The translations under genes and the position numbers were made by a program. The notes beneath the pieces were generated by a model. It was not told the DNA's origin. It saw only the letters and a list, made by a program, of their open reading frames with translations, and did no database searches. Of a DNA stretch of 9,099 nt, positions 1 through 6,057 are shown one piece after another. This DNA is from DATEPR01 sp036503065 (GTDB taxonomy: Bacteria > Actinomycetota > Actinomycetes > Mycobacteriales > Pseudonocardiaceae): NCBI GenBank assembly GCA_036503065.1, contig DASXXM010000513.1, positions 1-9,099 of the forward strand, read 5' to 3'. Position 1 is the first letter of the stretch; each line of letters opens with the position of its first letter.

Positions 1-768
1 CGGGCGGTCGCCGTGGACCCGATGCGCACCGCGGCCCTGCCGGACCAGGCGACGAGGAAGATCGCCAGCGTGGCGCCACCCGCGCCGCTGGCCGGCGTGA
101 CCGGCCCACCGGGCCGACCCGGCCCCGGCTTCGGCGGCCCACCACCGGCGCAGCCGACCCGGTACTCGGCGGCGCCGGCCCGTCCCGGTACGGCCCGTCG
201 TGGCCGGCGGCGGATCGCGTTGCTGGGCACCACGCTGGTCGTGCTGGCGGCGGTGGTGGTCGGGTTCCTGATGTTCGGCAACCGACACAACGGTTCCGCG
301 GCGGCCACGGAACCGCCGCACCCGTCGACGGCCGGGCAGCCGTCCGAACTCGTCGCCCAGTACGACTACAAGTTCACCACGCCGACGGGCTGGTCGCAGT
401 CGGCCGGCAACGCACCCAATCTGGAGGTGCAGATCACGCCGACCGACAACCCGACCGGTGGCGACGCGATTTACGTCCGGGAATTTCGGCTGTCCTATGA
501 CAGCACAACGGATCGCACGCGCGCGGTGAACGAATTGCAACCGGAGGTGGCCAAGGTCGGCTATCTCAATTTCCGGTCGAAGATGACCTTTGCCGGCCGA
601 ACCGTGGCCTACTATCAACAGCCGGGCAACGACGCGTCGATCGAGTGGTACGTGCTGTTCCAGGGCAAGGTCCAGGTGAGTGTCGGCTGCCAGTACCCGA
701 CACCGGATCAGGCCGCCGTCACCCAGGCCTGCCAGCAGGTGGTGAGCGGCCTGGCCATCACCGGTTAG
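1..768 (+). CDS. Type VII secretion-associated protein, Rv3446c family (3' part)
   Basis: The reading frame is open to the first base of the window, so this is very likely the C-terminal part of a longer gene; a GTG at 13 is only an internal or fallback start. What is visible is a Pro/Gly/Ala-rich linker (about nt 60-200), an Arg-rich stretch, one hydrophobic membrane segment (about nt 214-280), a short Ser/Thr/Pro-rich spacer and then an extracytoplasmic domain of about 150 residues with the GW in its start (FTTPTGWSQ) and a late VSVGCQYP...TQACQQVV segment with two Cys. This layout fits the C-terminal domain of the Rv3446c-type proteins found in ESX-4 loci, whose biochemical role is not established. 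The call rests on the layout plus the WXG100 genes just downstream. It ends at TAG 766-768, which overlaps the ribosome binding site of the next gene, so the two are probably translated together. Family assignment is by pattern, not by a search. Confidence 0.75.
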   Translation, partial: RAVAVDPMRTAALPDQATRKIASVAPPAPLAGVTGPPGRPGPGFGGPPPAQPTRYSAAPARPGTARRGRRRIALLGTTLVVLAAVVVGFLMFGNRHNGSAAATEPPHPSTAGQPSELVAQYDYKFTTPTGWSQSAGNAPNLEVQITPTDNPTGGDAIYVREFRLSYDSTTDRTRAVNELQPEVAKVGYLNFRSKMTFAGRTVAYYQQPGNDASIEWYVLFQGKVQVSVGCQYPTPDQAAVTQACQQVVSGLAITG

Positions 769-776
769 GAGGACCG

Positions 777-1151
777 ATGACGGAGCTGTCCGATGCGATG
801 CGCCAGTTCGACAACGACCTGGACGCCGCCGTGGTCCAGGCCCGCCGCGCGGCCACGGGCGCCCGCGAGACCAGCGCGAAGTTCCGCCGCGAGACCCGTG
901 AACTGGCCGACGGCGTCAAGGCACGCACCGGCCAGGTCCGCCAGGACGAGCTGACGGACCCGGGCCTGCGCCGCACCGCAGGCGGGTTCCGCACCGACCA
1001 CGGCCTGCCGGTGCGCGACCTCCCGGACGGCCATGAGCTGCTCGCCGAACCCACTACTCCGGGTCCACTGCGGACCACCGGATCGGGGCGCCGAACCGCC
1101 CGCCCGAGTGACGATGACGAGGACTTTTCCCAAGAGCAAATCATGTGGTAA
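777..1151 (+). CDS. Small hypothetical protein with acidic C-terminal tail, in T7SS locus
   Basis: This 124-residue protein begins at ATG 777. The start is set by AGGAGGA at 767-773, which overlaps the stop codon of the preceding gene, with a 3-nt gap to the ATG; a longer in-frame extension upstream would overlap the previous gene and is unlikely. Residues about 1-60 are charged and Ala/Arg-rich and look helical (QARRAATGARETSAKFRRE). The middle is Pro/Gly/Thr-rich and probably disordered. The end is a dense acidic patch followed by a short hydrophobic tip (DDDEDFSQEQIMW, residues 112-124). No signal peptide, membrane segment or WXG motif is seen. I do not recognise a named family. Its coupling to the secretion-associated gene suggests a role in the same system, perhaps as an accessory or chaperone-like cytoplasmic protein, but that is only context. 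It is absent from the mycobacterial ESX-4 order as I know it. Confidence 0.8.
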   Translation: MTELSDAMRQFDNDLDAAVVQARRAATGARETSAKFRRETRELADGVKARTGQVRQDELTDPGLRRTAGGFRTDHGLPVRDLPDGHELLAEPTTPGPLRTTGSGRRTARPSDDDEDFSQEQIMW

Positions 1152-1172
1152 CTCGATTTACACGAGCGAACG

Positions 1173-1201
1173 TTTACAGGCGCAACGACTTCCCGAAAAA
1201 T
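1173..1201 (+). promoter_or_regulatory. Candidate promoter of the WXG100 pair
   Basis: TTTACA (1173-1178), 17 bp, then AAAAAT (1196-1201) resembles a housekeeping sigma promoter: five of six -35 bases match, and the -10 has the conserved A2 and T6. The stretch is markedly more AT-rich than its surroundings. The implied leader to the ATG at 1301 is about 90 nt. A second TTTACA lies 16 bp upstream at 1157-1162, forming a direct repeat. It would let the two WXG100 genes be expressed apart from the upstream secretion genes. Confidence 0.45.
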
Positions 1202-1247
1202 CGCGACACCACGGAACCAGACATGGCAGGGTCTGCGTCGTAGGTGG

Positions 1248-1268
1248 CGTACGGACGAAGAACGTACG
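1248..1268. promoter_or_regulatory. Inverted repeat CGTACG-N9-CGTACG in the WXG100 leader
   Basis: Two copies of the palindrome CGTACG (1248-1253 and 1263-1268) are separated by 9 bases, centres 15 bp apart. In RNA they could form a 6-bp hairpin; in DNA they could be a dimeric operator. It lies 32 bases ahead of the first WXG100 start codon, inside the transcript if the promoter at 1173-1201 is right. Function is not known. Confidence 0.4.
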
Positions 1269-1300
1269 ACAACGACAGACTCTTGAAGGGGGCCATTTTC

Positions 1301-1612
1301 ATGGCTAACTCGTTCCAGACCGGCTCCGCGCAGATGCTCCAGGCCGTCAAGACCATGGAAGACGTCAACCAGGCATTGCTGGGCAACCTGAAGAACCTCC
1401 AGCAAGAGGTCGAGACCGTGGCTCCCGCCTGGAAAGGCGCGGCCGCAGGCGCGTTCACGACCCTGATGGCCAAGTTCGACGAGGACGCCGCCAAGCTGAA
1501 CCGGGACCTGGGCCAGATCGCCGAAGCCGTGACCGGCAACCAGAAGGCATACCAGGCGCAGGAAGACACCACGAACAGCCAGATGACCAACATCCTCGGC
1601 GGCCTCGGCTGA
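1301..1612 (+). CDS. WXG100 family type VII secretion target, EsxU position
   Basis: This 103-residue protein is a helical-hairpin ESX substrate. The W-x-G turn is W44-K45-G46 (APAWKG), between two amphipathic helices at about 8-40 and 50-88, and the type VII export signal YxxxD/E is Y84-x3-E88 near the end of helix 2. The ATG at 1301 is chosen because GAAGGGGG (1285-1292) lies 8 bases upstream and because WXG100 proteins start close to this point; an in-frame start at 1244 would add 19 residues without a comparable binding site. It stands directly before a second WXG100 gene, as expected for a heterodimer secreted as one unit through the ESX membrane channel. By position it matches esxU of the mycobacterial ESX-4 locus, although it looks more like a classical EsxB/EsxA-type member than esxU does, so I give no symbol. 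Confidence 0.93.
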   Translation: MANSFQTGSAQMLQAVKTMEDVNQALLGNLKNLQQEVETVAPAWKGAAAGAFTTLMAKFDEDAAKLNRDLGQIAEAVTGNQKAYQAQEDTTNSQMTNILGGLG

Positions 1613-1675
1613 GCGAGCGGTCCGACAGCAGTTCCCACCAACCAGACTTCCTGTCCCTAGAAAGAAGAGAGTGTC

Positions 1676-1972
1676 ATGACATCAGGTGAATCCATCAAGG
1701 TCGATTTCGGCGCCATCTCCAACCTCGCCGGCCAGATCGACTCCCAGGTCAGCCAGATCGAAGGTCAACTGGAGCAGCTCCGCGCGGGCATCCAGAAGCT
1801 GGCGGCCGAATGGGACGGTGGCGCGCACGAGTCGTTCCAGGCCGTGCAGCGGAACTGGAACACCTCGGCCGACGACCTGCACCAGGTGCTGAACCGGATC
1901 GCACTGGCCGTGCACGCCGCGCACGACTCCTACCGCCAGACCGAGACCTCGAACACCAACGTCTGGAGCTGA
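1676..1972 (+). CDS. WXG100 family type VII secretion target, EsxT-like
   Basis: This 98-residue protein is the second WXG100 subunit. The turn is W46-D47-G48 (AEWDGG), and the export motif is Y86-x3-E90 (YRQTE). The start at ATG 1676 follows a purine-rich AGAAGAGAG sequence (about 1663-1671). The N-terminus (IKVDFGAI) and the C-terminal ending NVWS resemble what I recall of mycobacterial EsxT (an FDAI near the start and a GVW close to the end), and its place just upstream of the rplM region in the ancestral order also fits EsxT. It is the last gene of the secretion block; a hairpin terminator begins 20 bases after the stop. It probably forms a 1:1 helical complex with the product of the preceding gene, exported by EccC-type ATPase recognition of the YxxxE signal. 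Confidence 0.93.
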   Translation: MTSGESIKVDFGAISNLAGQIDSQVSQIEGQLEQLRAGIQKLAAEWDGGAHESFQAVQRNWNTSADDLHQVLNRIALAVHAAHDSYRQTETSNTNVWS

Positions 1973-1991
1973 CTCCGGATTCGAAGTAGTG

Positions 1992-2030
1992 GCGGGGCCC
2001 GGGGGATTTCCCTTGGGCCCGCTGCATTTT
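1992..2030 (+). terminator. Hairpin terminator between convergent genes
   Basis: Left arm 1992-2005 and right arm 2010-2022 form a stem of about 13 pairs with one bulged G, two G-U pairs and an ATTT loop. On the + strand it is followed by TGCATTTT (2023-2030), so it best serves the WXG100 operon. The T-run touches the stop codon of the convergent regulator gene; on the - strand there is no T-run after the stem, though the hairpin may still slow that transcript. Confidence 0.75.
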
Positions 2031-4836
2031 ATGAGACGTAGATGAAGAGCTGCTGGTCGGCCAAGCGGGCCCTGATCTTGTCCGCGTTGGGCAAACCCAG
2101 TTCCAGCACCAGTTCCAGCGCCTGCTGCCAGGATTCCCGAGCACCGGGAAGATCACCGAGCGCGGCCAGCGAGGCGCCACGCTGTTCCAGGCTGCTGGCG
2201 GTCAGCGCGCGGAAGCCCAACTTCCTTGCCACCTCGAGGGAACGGTCGAAGTGCTCCAACGCCTCGGCGTGCCGGCCGAGACCGGCCAGTGCCAACCCGC
2301 TGTTGTGCACCAGCGTACTGGTCGCACGGTCCACACCGGACTCCAGCACCAACGCCATGCCCCGGTCGAGATAGTCGATCGCCTCCTGGTAGCGGCCCAG
2401 TTTCACCAACTGGTCACCGATGTTGATGTGCGCGTTGATCCGGCTGGCCGCGCTGTCGGCGACATCCCGGTAGAGGTCGAGCGACCGCAGGTGATACGCG
2501 AGCGCGTCGTCGTCGTTGCCCGCCCTCGACTGCACGACACCGAGATTGGACAGTGCGGCCGCCTCGAGGAACGTGTCGTGGTCCGACGACGCGAGCGCGA
2601 GCACCTCCTGGAAGCACCGCACCGACCTGGCGAACTGGCCAAGGTCCATGTAGGCGCCGCCAAGGCCGTTGAGCATGTGTCCCTGACCGACGTAGGACCC
2701 GCTGCGCCGGGCCGCGGCCAGGCCGTCGGTGCAGGTCGCGATCCAGGTGGCCAACAGCGCGCGCCGGGAGAAGAACATCCCCAGCGCCCAGGCCAGTTGC
2801 CAGCACCGGTCGTCGATGCCGGCGGTGTAGGCGTACGCCACCCACGTGGTCAGGGTCGGGTACTCGGTGCTGAACCAGTCCAGCGCCGAGGTGAGGTCGT
2901 CGAACGCGGGCGCGATCGACCGGTCGGGCAGGTCGATCTGGGTGTCCGCGGTGGTGGGATGCATGACCTGCCGCGCGTTGGCCGCGGCCCGCAGGTACCA
3001 GTCCAGCAGCCGCAGGATCGGGGCCGGGTCGTCGCCTGCCAGCCGGAACCGTTCCGTCGCGTACGCGCGCAGCAGGTCGTGGAAGCCGTAGCGGTCCTGG
3101 CCGAGCCGGGTGAGCAGGTGGGTGCCGATCAGCCGGTCCAGCACCCGCCGGGTGTCCGCGGCCGACTCGCCGAGCAACACCGACGCGGCGGCCAGGCTGA
3201 TGTCCCGGCCCGGCTGGGCGCCCACCAGTCGGAATGCCCGTGCGGTCCGGCTGTCCAGTGCCCGGTAGGACCACGACAGCACGGCCCGCACGTCGGTCAG
3301 GTCGTCGTCGCCGGAACCCAGCGCGTTCAGCAGGCCGTCGGTGACGCGCAGTTCGGTGATCACGTCGGCCAGCGAGTGACCGTCCCTGGCCATCCGTTCG
3401 GCCACCACCCGCACGGCCAGCGGCAGCCCGGCGCACAGGTCGACCAGGCAGGCGACCTCACCAGAGCCGAACTGGTCCGGTTCGGTGTCGACCACGTCGG
3501 CCAGCAGTTCCGCGGTGGCCGGCACCGAGATCGGGCCCAGCGCCAGCCGGTGCGCGCCCTCCCGGGCGATCAGGCCGCGTAGCTGGCTGCGGCTGGTCAC
3601 CAGCACCAGACTGCCGGGGCCGGGCAGCAGCGGCCGCATGTGCGCGTCGTCCCGCGCGTTGTCCAGCACGATCAGCATCCGCCTGCCGCTGCACACGCTG
3701 CGGAACAGCGCCGCGCGCTCCGGCAGCGCGGCGGGGATGCGTTCCGGCGGCACGCGCAGGCCGTGCAGCAGGGTCTCCAGCACCGCGGCGGGGCTGGCCA
3801 CCGGGTCCGGGCCGTAGCCGCGCAGGTCGACGTAGAGGTGGCCGTCCGGGAAGCGGTCGCCGATCCGGTGCGCCCACCGCACCGCGAGCGCTGTCTTGCC
3901 GATCCCGCCCGGTCCGACGACGGCGGCCAGCAGCGGCATCGTCGGATCCGCCTCCGCGTCGCGCAGCCACCGGTCCAGGCCGGCCAGGTCGCCCTCCCGG
4001 CCACGCAGCCGGCCGAAACCCGCCGGGAGTTGGCGGGGCACCCAGCGTTCTTCCGGCGGCTCGGGCGGGGTCGTCGGCAGGTCGAGCGACGGGTCGTTGG
4101 CGAGGATCGCCAGGTGCCGGCCGCGGAGCTGCGGGCCGGGGTCGATGCCCAGCTCGTCGGCCAGGATCCGGCCCACCAGCCGGTAGCAGTCCAGCGCCTC
4201 GGCCTGCCGGTCGCACCGGTAGAGCGCGAGCATCCGCTGCGCCCAGAAGTTCTCCCGCAGCGGATGGCGGTCGGTCAGCTCGCGCAGCTCGGTGATCACG
4301 TCCTGGTGCCGGCCAAGCGCCAGGTCCACCTCGACCCGCTGTTCGATGGCGGCCAGCCGCTGCTCGGTCAGCGCCGGGATCACCTGGCGGGTCAGGAATC
4401 CGGCGGACACGTCGGCGAACGGCTCACCCCGCCACTCGGCCAGTGCCGTGGTCAGCAGGGCGGACACCTGGGCCGGGTCCGGCTCGGCCTGGGTCCGCGC
4501 CACCAGATCGGTGAACCGGTAGAGGTCCAGCGCGTCCCGATCGGTCTCGATCAGGTAACCATCTGGCCGGGTGACGATCGGATCGTTGCCGGCGCCGTCG
4601 TCCAGCACGCGGCGCAGGCGCATGACGTAGCTGTGCAGGGTGCCGCGCGCGCCGGGCGGTGGCGTGCCGTCCCACAGCCGTGCCACGAGTTCGCCTGCCG
4701 GGACGACGCGGTTCGCGTCCACGAGCAGGGCCGCCAAGAGCGCACGCAACCGGGCCGCGCGGATCGGCACCACGACACCGTCCCGAGCCACGTCAAGTGG
4801 GCCGAGCAGCCGGAACGCCAATCTCGGTGCCAACAC
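2029..4836 (-). CDS. AfsR/SARP-family transcriptional regulator with NB-ARC and TPR domains
   Basis: The 935-residue product (from the GTG at 4836) has the full large-SARP architecture. An OmpR-like winged helix comes first (about 1-95, starting RLAFRLLGPLDV, with the GTLHSYVMRLRRVL segment), then a BTAD helical domain (about 100-245). An NB-ARC/STAND ATPase follows, with Walker A GPGGIGKT at residues 308-315 (nt 3892-3915), Walker B-like MLIVLDNARDD, and the GLPLAVRVVA motif. The C-terminal third (about 715-920) holds at least five TPR units. Such proteins bind direct repeats near -35 elements and recruit RNA polymerase, usually for specialised metabolism; the NB-ARC/TPR part senses a signal or partner. 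Frame is open further to a TTG at 4929 (966 residues), but the extra 31 residues precede the conserved N-terminus and I see no good binding site there; GGGG 5 bases before GTG 4836 is modest support. It diverges from the ketosynthase-like pair, its probable target. Confidence 0.95.
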   Translation of the reverse strand: MLAPRLAFRLLGPLDVARDGVVVPIRAARLRALLAALLVDANRVVPAGELVARLWDGTPPPGARGTLHSYVMRLRRVLDDGAGNDPIVTRPDGYLIETDRDALDLYRFTDLVARTQAEPDPAQVSALLTTALAEWRGEPFADVSAGFLTRQVIPALTEQRLAAIEQRVEVDLALGRHQDVITELRELTDRHPLRENFWAQRMLALYRCDRQAEALDCYRLVGRILADELGIDPGPQLRGRHLAILANDPSLDLPTTPPEPPEERWVPRQLPAGFGRLRGREGDLAGLDRWLRDAEADPTMPLLAAVVGPGGIGKTALAVRWAHRIGDRFPDGHLYVDLRGYGPDPVASPAAVLETLLHGLRVPPERIPAALPERAALFRSVCSGRRMLIVLDNARDDAHMRPLLPGPGSLVLVTSRSQLRGLIAREGAHRLALGPISVPATAELLADVVDTEPDQFGSGEVACLVDLCAGLPLAVRVVAERMARDGHSLADVITELRVTDGLLNALGSGDDDLTDVRAVLSWSYRALDSRTARAFRLVGAQPGRDISLAAASVLLGESAADTRRVLDRLIGTHLLTRLGQDRYGFHDLLRAYATERFRLAGDDPAPILRLLDWYLRAAANARQVMHPTTADTQIDLPDRSIAPAFDDLTSALDWFSTEYPTLTTWVAYAYTAGIDDRCWQLAWALGMFFSRRALLATWIATCTDGLAAARRSGSYVGQGHMLNGLGGAYMDLGQFARSVRCFQEVLALASSDHDTFLEAAALSNLGVVQSRAGNDDDALAYHLRSLDLYRDVADSAASRINAHINIGDQLVKLGRYQEAIDYLDRGMALVLESGVDRATSTLVHNSGLALAGLGRHAEALEHFDRSLEVARKLGFRALTASSLEQRGASLAALGDLPGARESWQQALELVLELGLPNADKIRARLADQQLFIYVS

Positions 4837-4948
4837 ACCATCCCCGTGGTCCCGCCTGGCGGTGGTTCGGACCACTTCGATCCAGGCCTCCCGAAGGCCG
4901 AACGTCCCATACCGGCGGGCCACCGTCAAGCCGCCTGTCGGAGTGGAT

Positions 4949-4991
4949 GCCAGCGGCAGGCCAGCAATATGTCAGGGACCGGTGGCAACCT
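4949..4991 (+). promoter_or_regulatory. Candidate SARP operator and promoter for the ketosynthase-like pair
   Basis: Three heptamer-like units, GCCAGCG (4949-4955), GCCAGCA (4960-4966) and GTCAGGG (4971-4977), start exactly 11 bp apart. Exactly 8 bp after the last lies CAACCT (4986-4991), a poor -10 that keeps A2 and T6. Direct repeats with 11-bp steps placed 8 bp before a weak -10 are the known arrangement for SARP activators. The layout fits the + strand gene at 5035 with a leader of about 37 nt; read on the - strand the position is less favourable. The repeats are short and GC-rich, so chance is possible. Confidence 0.45.
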
Positions 4992-5034
4992 TTGTCACGT
5001 GCCGGCCGTCGGTGTTCCGTAGGGGAGAACATCG

Positions 5035-6057
5035 GTGGCCGGCCGAAGGGCCGGGGGACGTGGCGGTGGGGGGCGCAGCGTGCGGGTGAGTGTGTCGCGG
5101 TTGACGGTGGGACGGCCGAGTCCGATCCCGTCGATGGAGGAGTACCTGGTGCCCGGCCGCGCGGAGGAGTACCTGGCGCCTGGCTGCGGGGCGGTGGACC
5201 TGAAGGTCAGCGTGGCGGTGGACACCGGGGACAATCTGGAGAACCTGCTGGTCGCGGTCGGCGCACGGGCGCTGCGCGACGAACCGGTCGGCATGGTGCT
5301 CTACGGCCACGCGCTGCCCGCGCCGCGGTTCGGCGCCGCACCCGGTCTCGCCGACCGGGTGCGCGCCGGGCTCGGCCTCGGCGGCGTGCCGTTCTTCGGC
5401 ATCTCGCAGGTCGCCGGCACCTCCGTACTGCGCGCGCTGGACTACGCCCGGCGCTATCTCGACCGGATGGCCGCCTATGACGTGCCCGGTGACGACGGTG
5501 TCCTCGTACTCGGCGGCGACCAGGGCAACACCATCGACAGCAGCCGGCACGCCCCCGGCACCACGTTCCTCGCCGACACCGCGGTCGCCTTCCTGGTCCG
5601 GTCGGACACCGACGACCGGCCGGGCCGCTACCGCTACCTGGCCGGCGCGACCCGGCGGGACCCCAGATTCCACCGCGGCCAACGCTTATGCGAGTCGCAA
5701 CAGCGGCTGTTCGACCAGGTGTCCGCCGACCAGGCGGCTGACGTGGCGAACACCGCGCTGGCGCGGGCCGGGCTGTCCGGCGCGGACGTCGACTGGGTGA
5801 TGCCGCAGGCCAACGCCGCGATGTCGTGGCGCGCGTTCGCCCGGTGCGTCGGCGTGGCACCGGACCGTGTCCGCCTCGACCTGATTCCGGCCGGTGGCCA
5901 CACGTTCGGCGTGGACGCGCTGGTCGCGCTGGCCAACGCGGAACGCGCCGACCAGCTCCGTCCCGGCGACCGGTGCCTGCTGGTCGCGATCGGCGACGGC
6001 GCGTACTTCCAGGCCGCCGTGGTGGAAGTCACGGCCGACCGGACGGAGCACCCGTGA
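5035..6057 (+). CDS. 3-oxoacyl-ACP synthase III (FabH)-like protein lacking catalytic residues
   Basis: This is a 340-residue thiolase-fold protein. The C-terminal half follows the FabH pattern: a WVMPQAN segment (254-260), a GVAPDRVRLDLIPAGGHT segment (273-290), then LRPGDRCLLVAIGDG (308-322). In active FabH these places hold VPHQAN (His) and GNTS (Asn); here the His is missing and the Asn position is His289. At the nucleophile elbow (GISQVAGTSVLRALDYA, 123-139) there is no Cys or aligned Ser. It is therefore probably not a condensing enzyme of the usual kind; a structural, binding or altered-chemistry role is inferred. The GTG at 5035 is chosen for AGGGGAG at 5021-5027, 7 bases upstream. 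A GTG at 5080 (MRVSVSRLTVG) would fit the usual family N-terminus better and would drop a Gly/Arg-rich leader. The stop overlaps the next start (GTGA). Divergent from an AfsR-type regulator and probably controlled by it. Confidence 0.8.
   Translation: MAGRRAGGRGGGGRSVRVSVSRLTVGRPSPIPSMEEYLVPGRAEEYLAPGCGAVDLKVSVAVDTGDNLENLLVAVGARALRDEPVGMVLYGHALPAPRFGAAPGLADRVRAGLGLGGVPFFGISQVAGTSVLRALDYARRYLDRMAAYDVPGDDGVLVLGGDQGNTIDSSRHAPGTTFLADTAVAFLVRSDTDDRPGRYRYLAGATRRDPRFHRGQRLCESQQRLFDQVSADQAADVANTALARAGLSGADVDWVMPQANAAMSWRAFARCVGVAPDRVRLDLIPAGGHTFGVDALVALANAERADQLRPGDRCLLVAIGDGAYFQAAVVEVTADRTEHP
5137..5190 (+). repeat. 27-bp in-frame tandem duplication
   Basis: Copies 5137-5163 and 5164-5190 match at 23 of 27 bases and encode EEYLVPGRA and EEYLAPGCG. 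Two of the four differences change V to A and R to C, one changes A to G, and one is silent. Each copy begins with GAGGAGTACCTGG, which also resembles a ribosome binding site. It lies in the N-terminal part of the FabH-like protein, before the recognisable fold. Confidence 0.85.

Noticed and set aside
1244..1300. Longer start for the first WXG100 gene
   Set aside because: Would add 19 residues through the inverted-repeat leader; the ATG at 1301 has the good binding site and gives the usual WXG100 length.
758..1405. 215-codon - strand frame across the small hypothetical and the WXG100 start
   Set aside because: Ser/Arg-rich shadow of two genes with better support on the + strand; no start context.
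2251..3582. 443-codon + strand frame inside the regulator gene
   Set aside because: It is antisense to the clearly coding AfsR-type gene, its product is Arg/Gly/Val/Gln-rich with no domain, and it arises from high GC at third positions.
3640..5022. 460-codon + strand frame antisense to the regulator 5' half
   Set aside because: Low-complexity His/Gln/Arg/Val-rich product, no binding site, overlaps the SARP and NB-ARC coding region; a shadow frame.
4930..5034. Standard -35/-10 promoter for the regulator on the - strand
   Set aside because: TTGCCA and CATATT elements are present but only 11 bp apart, and no other pair has proper spacing.
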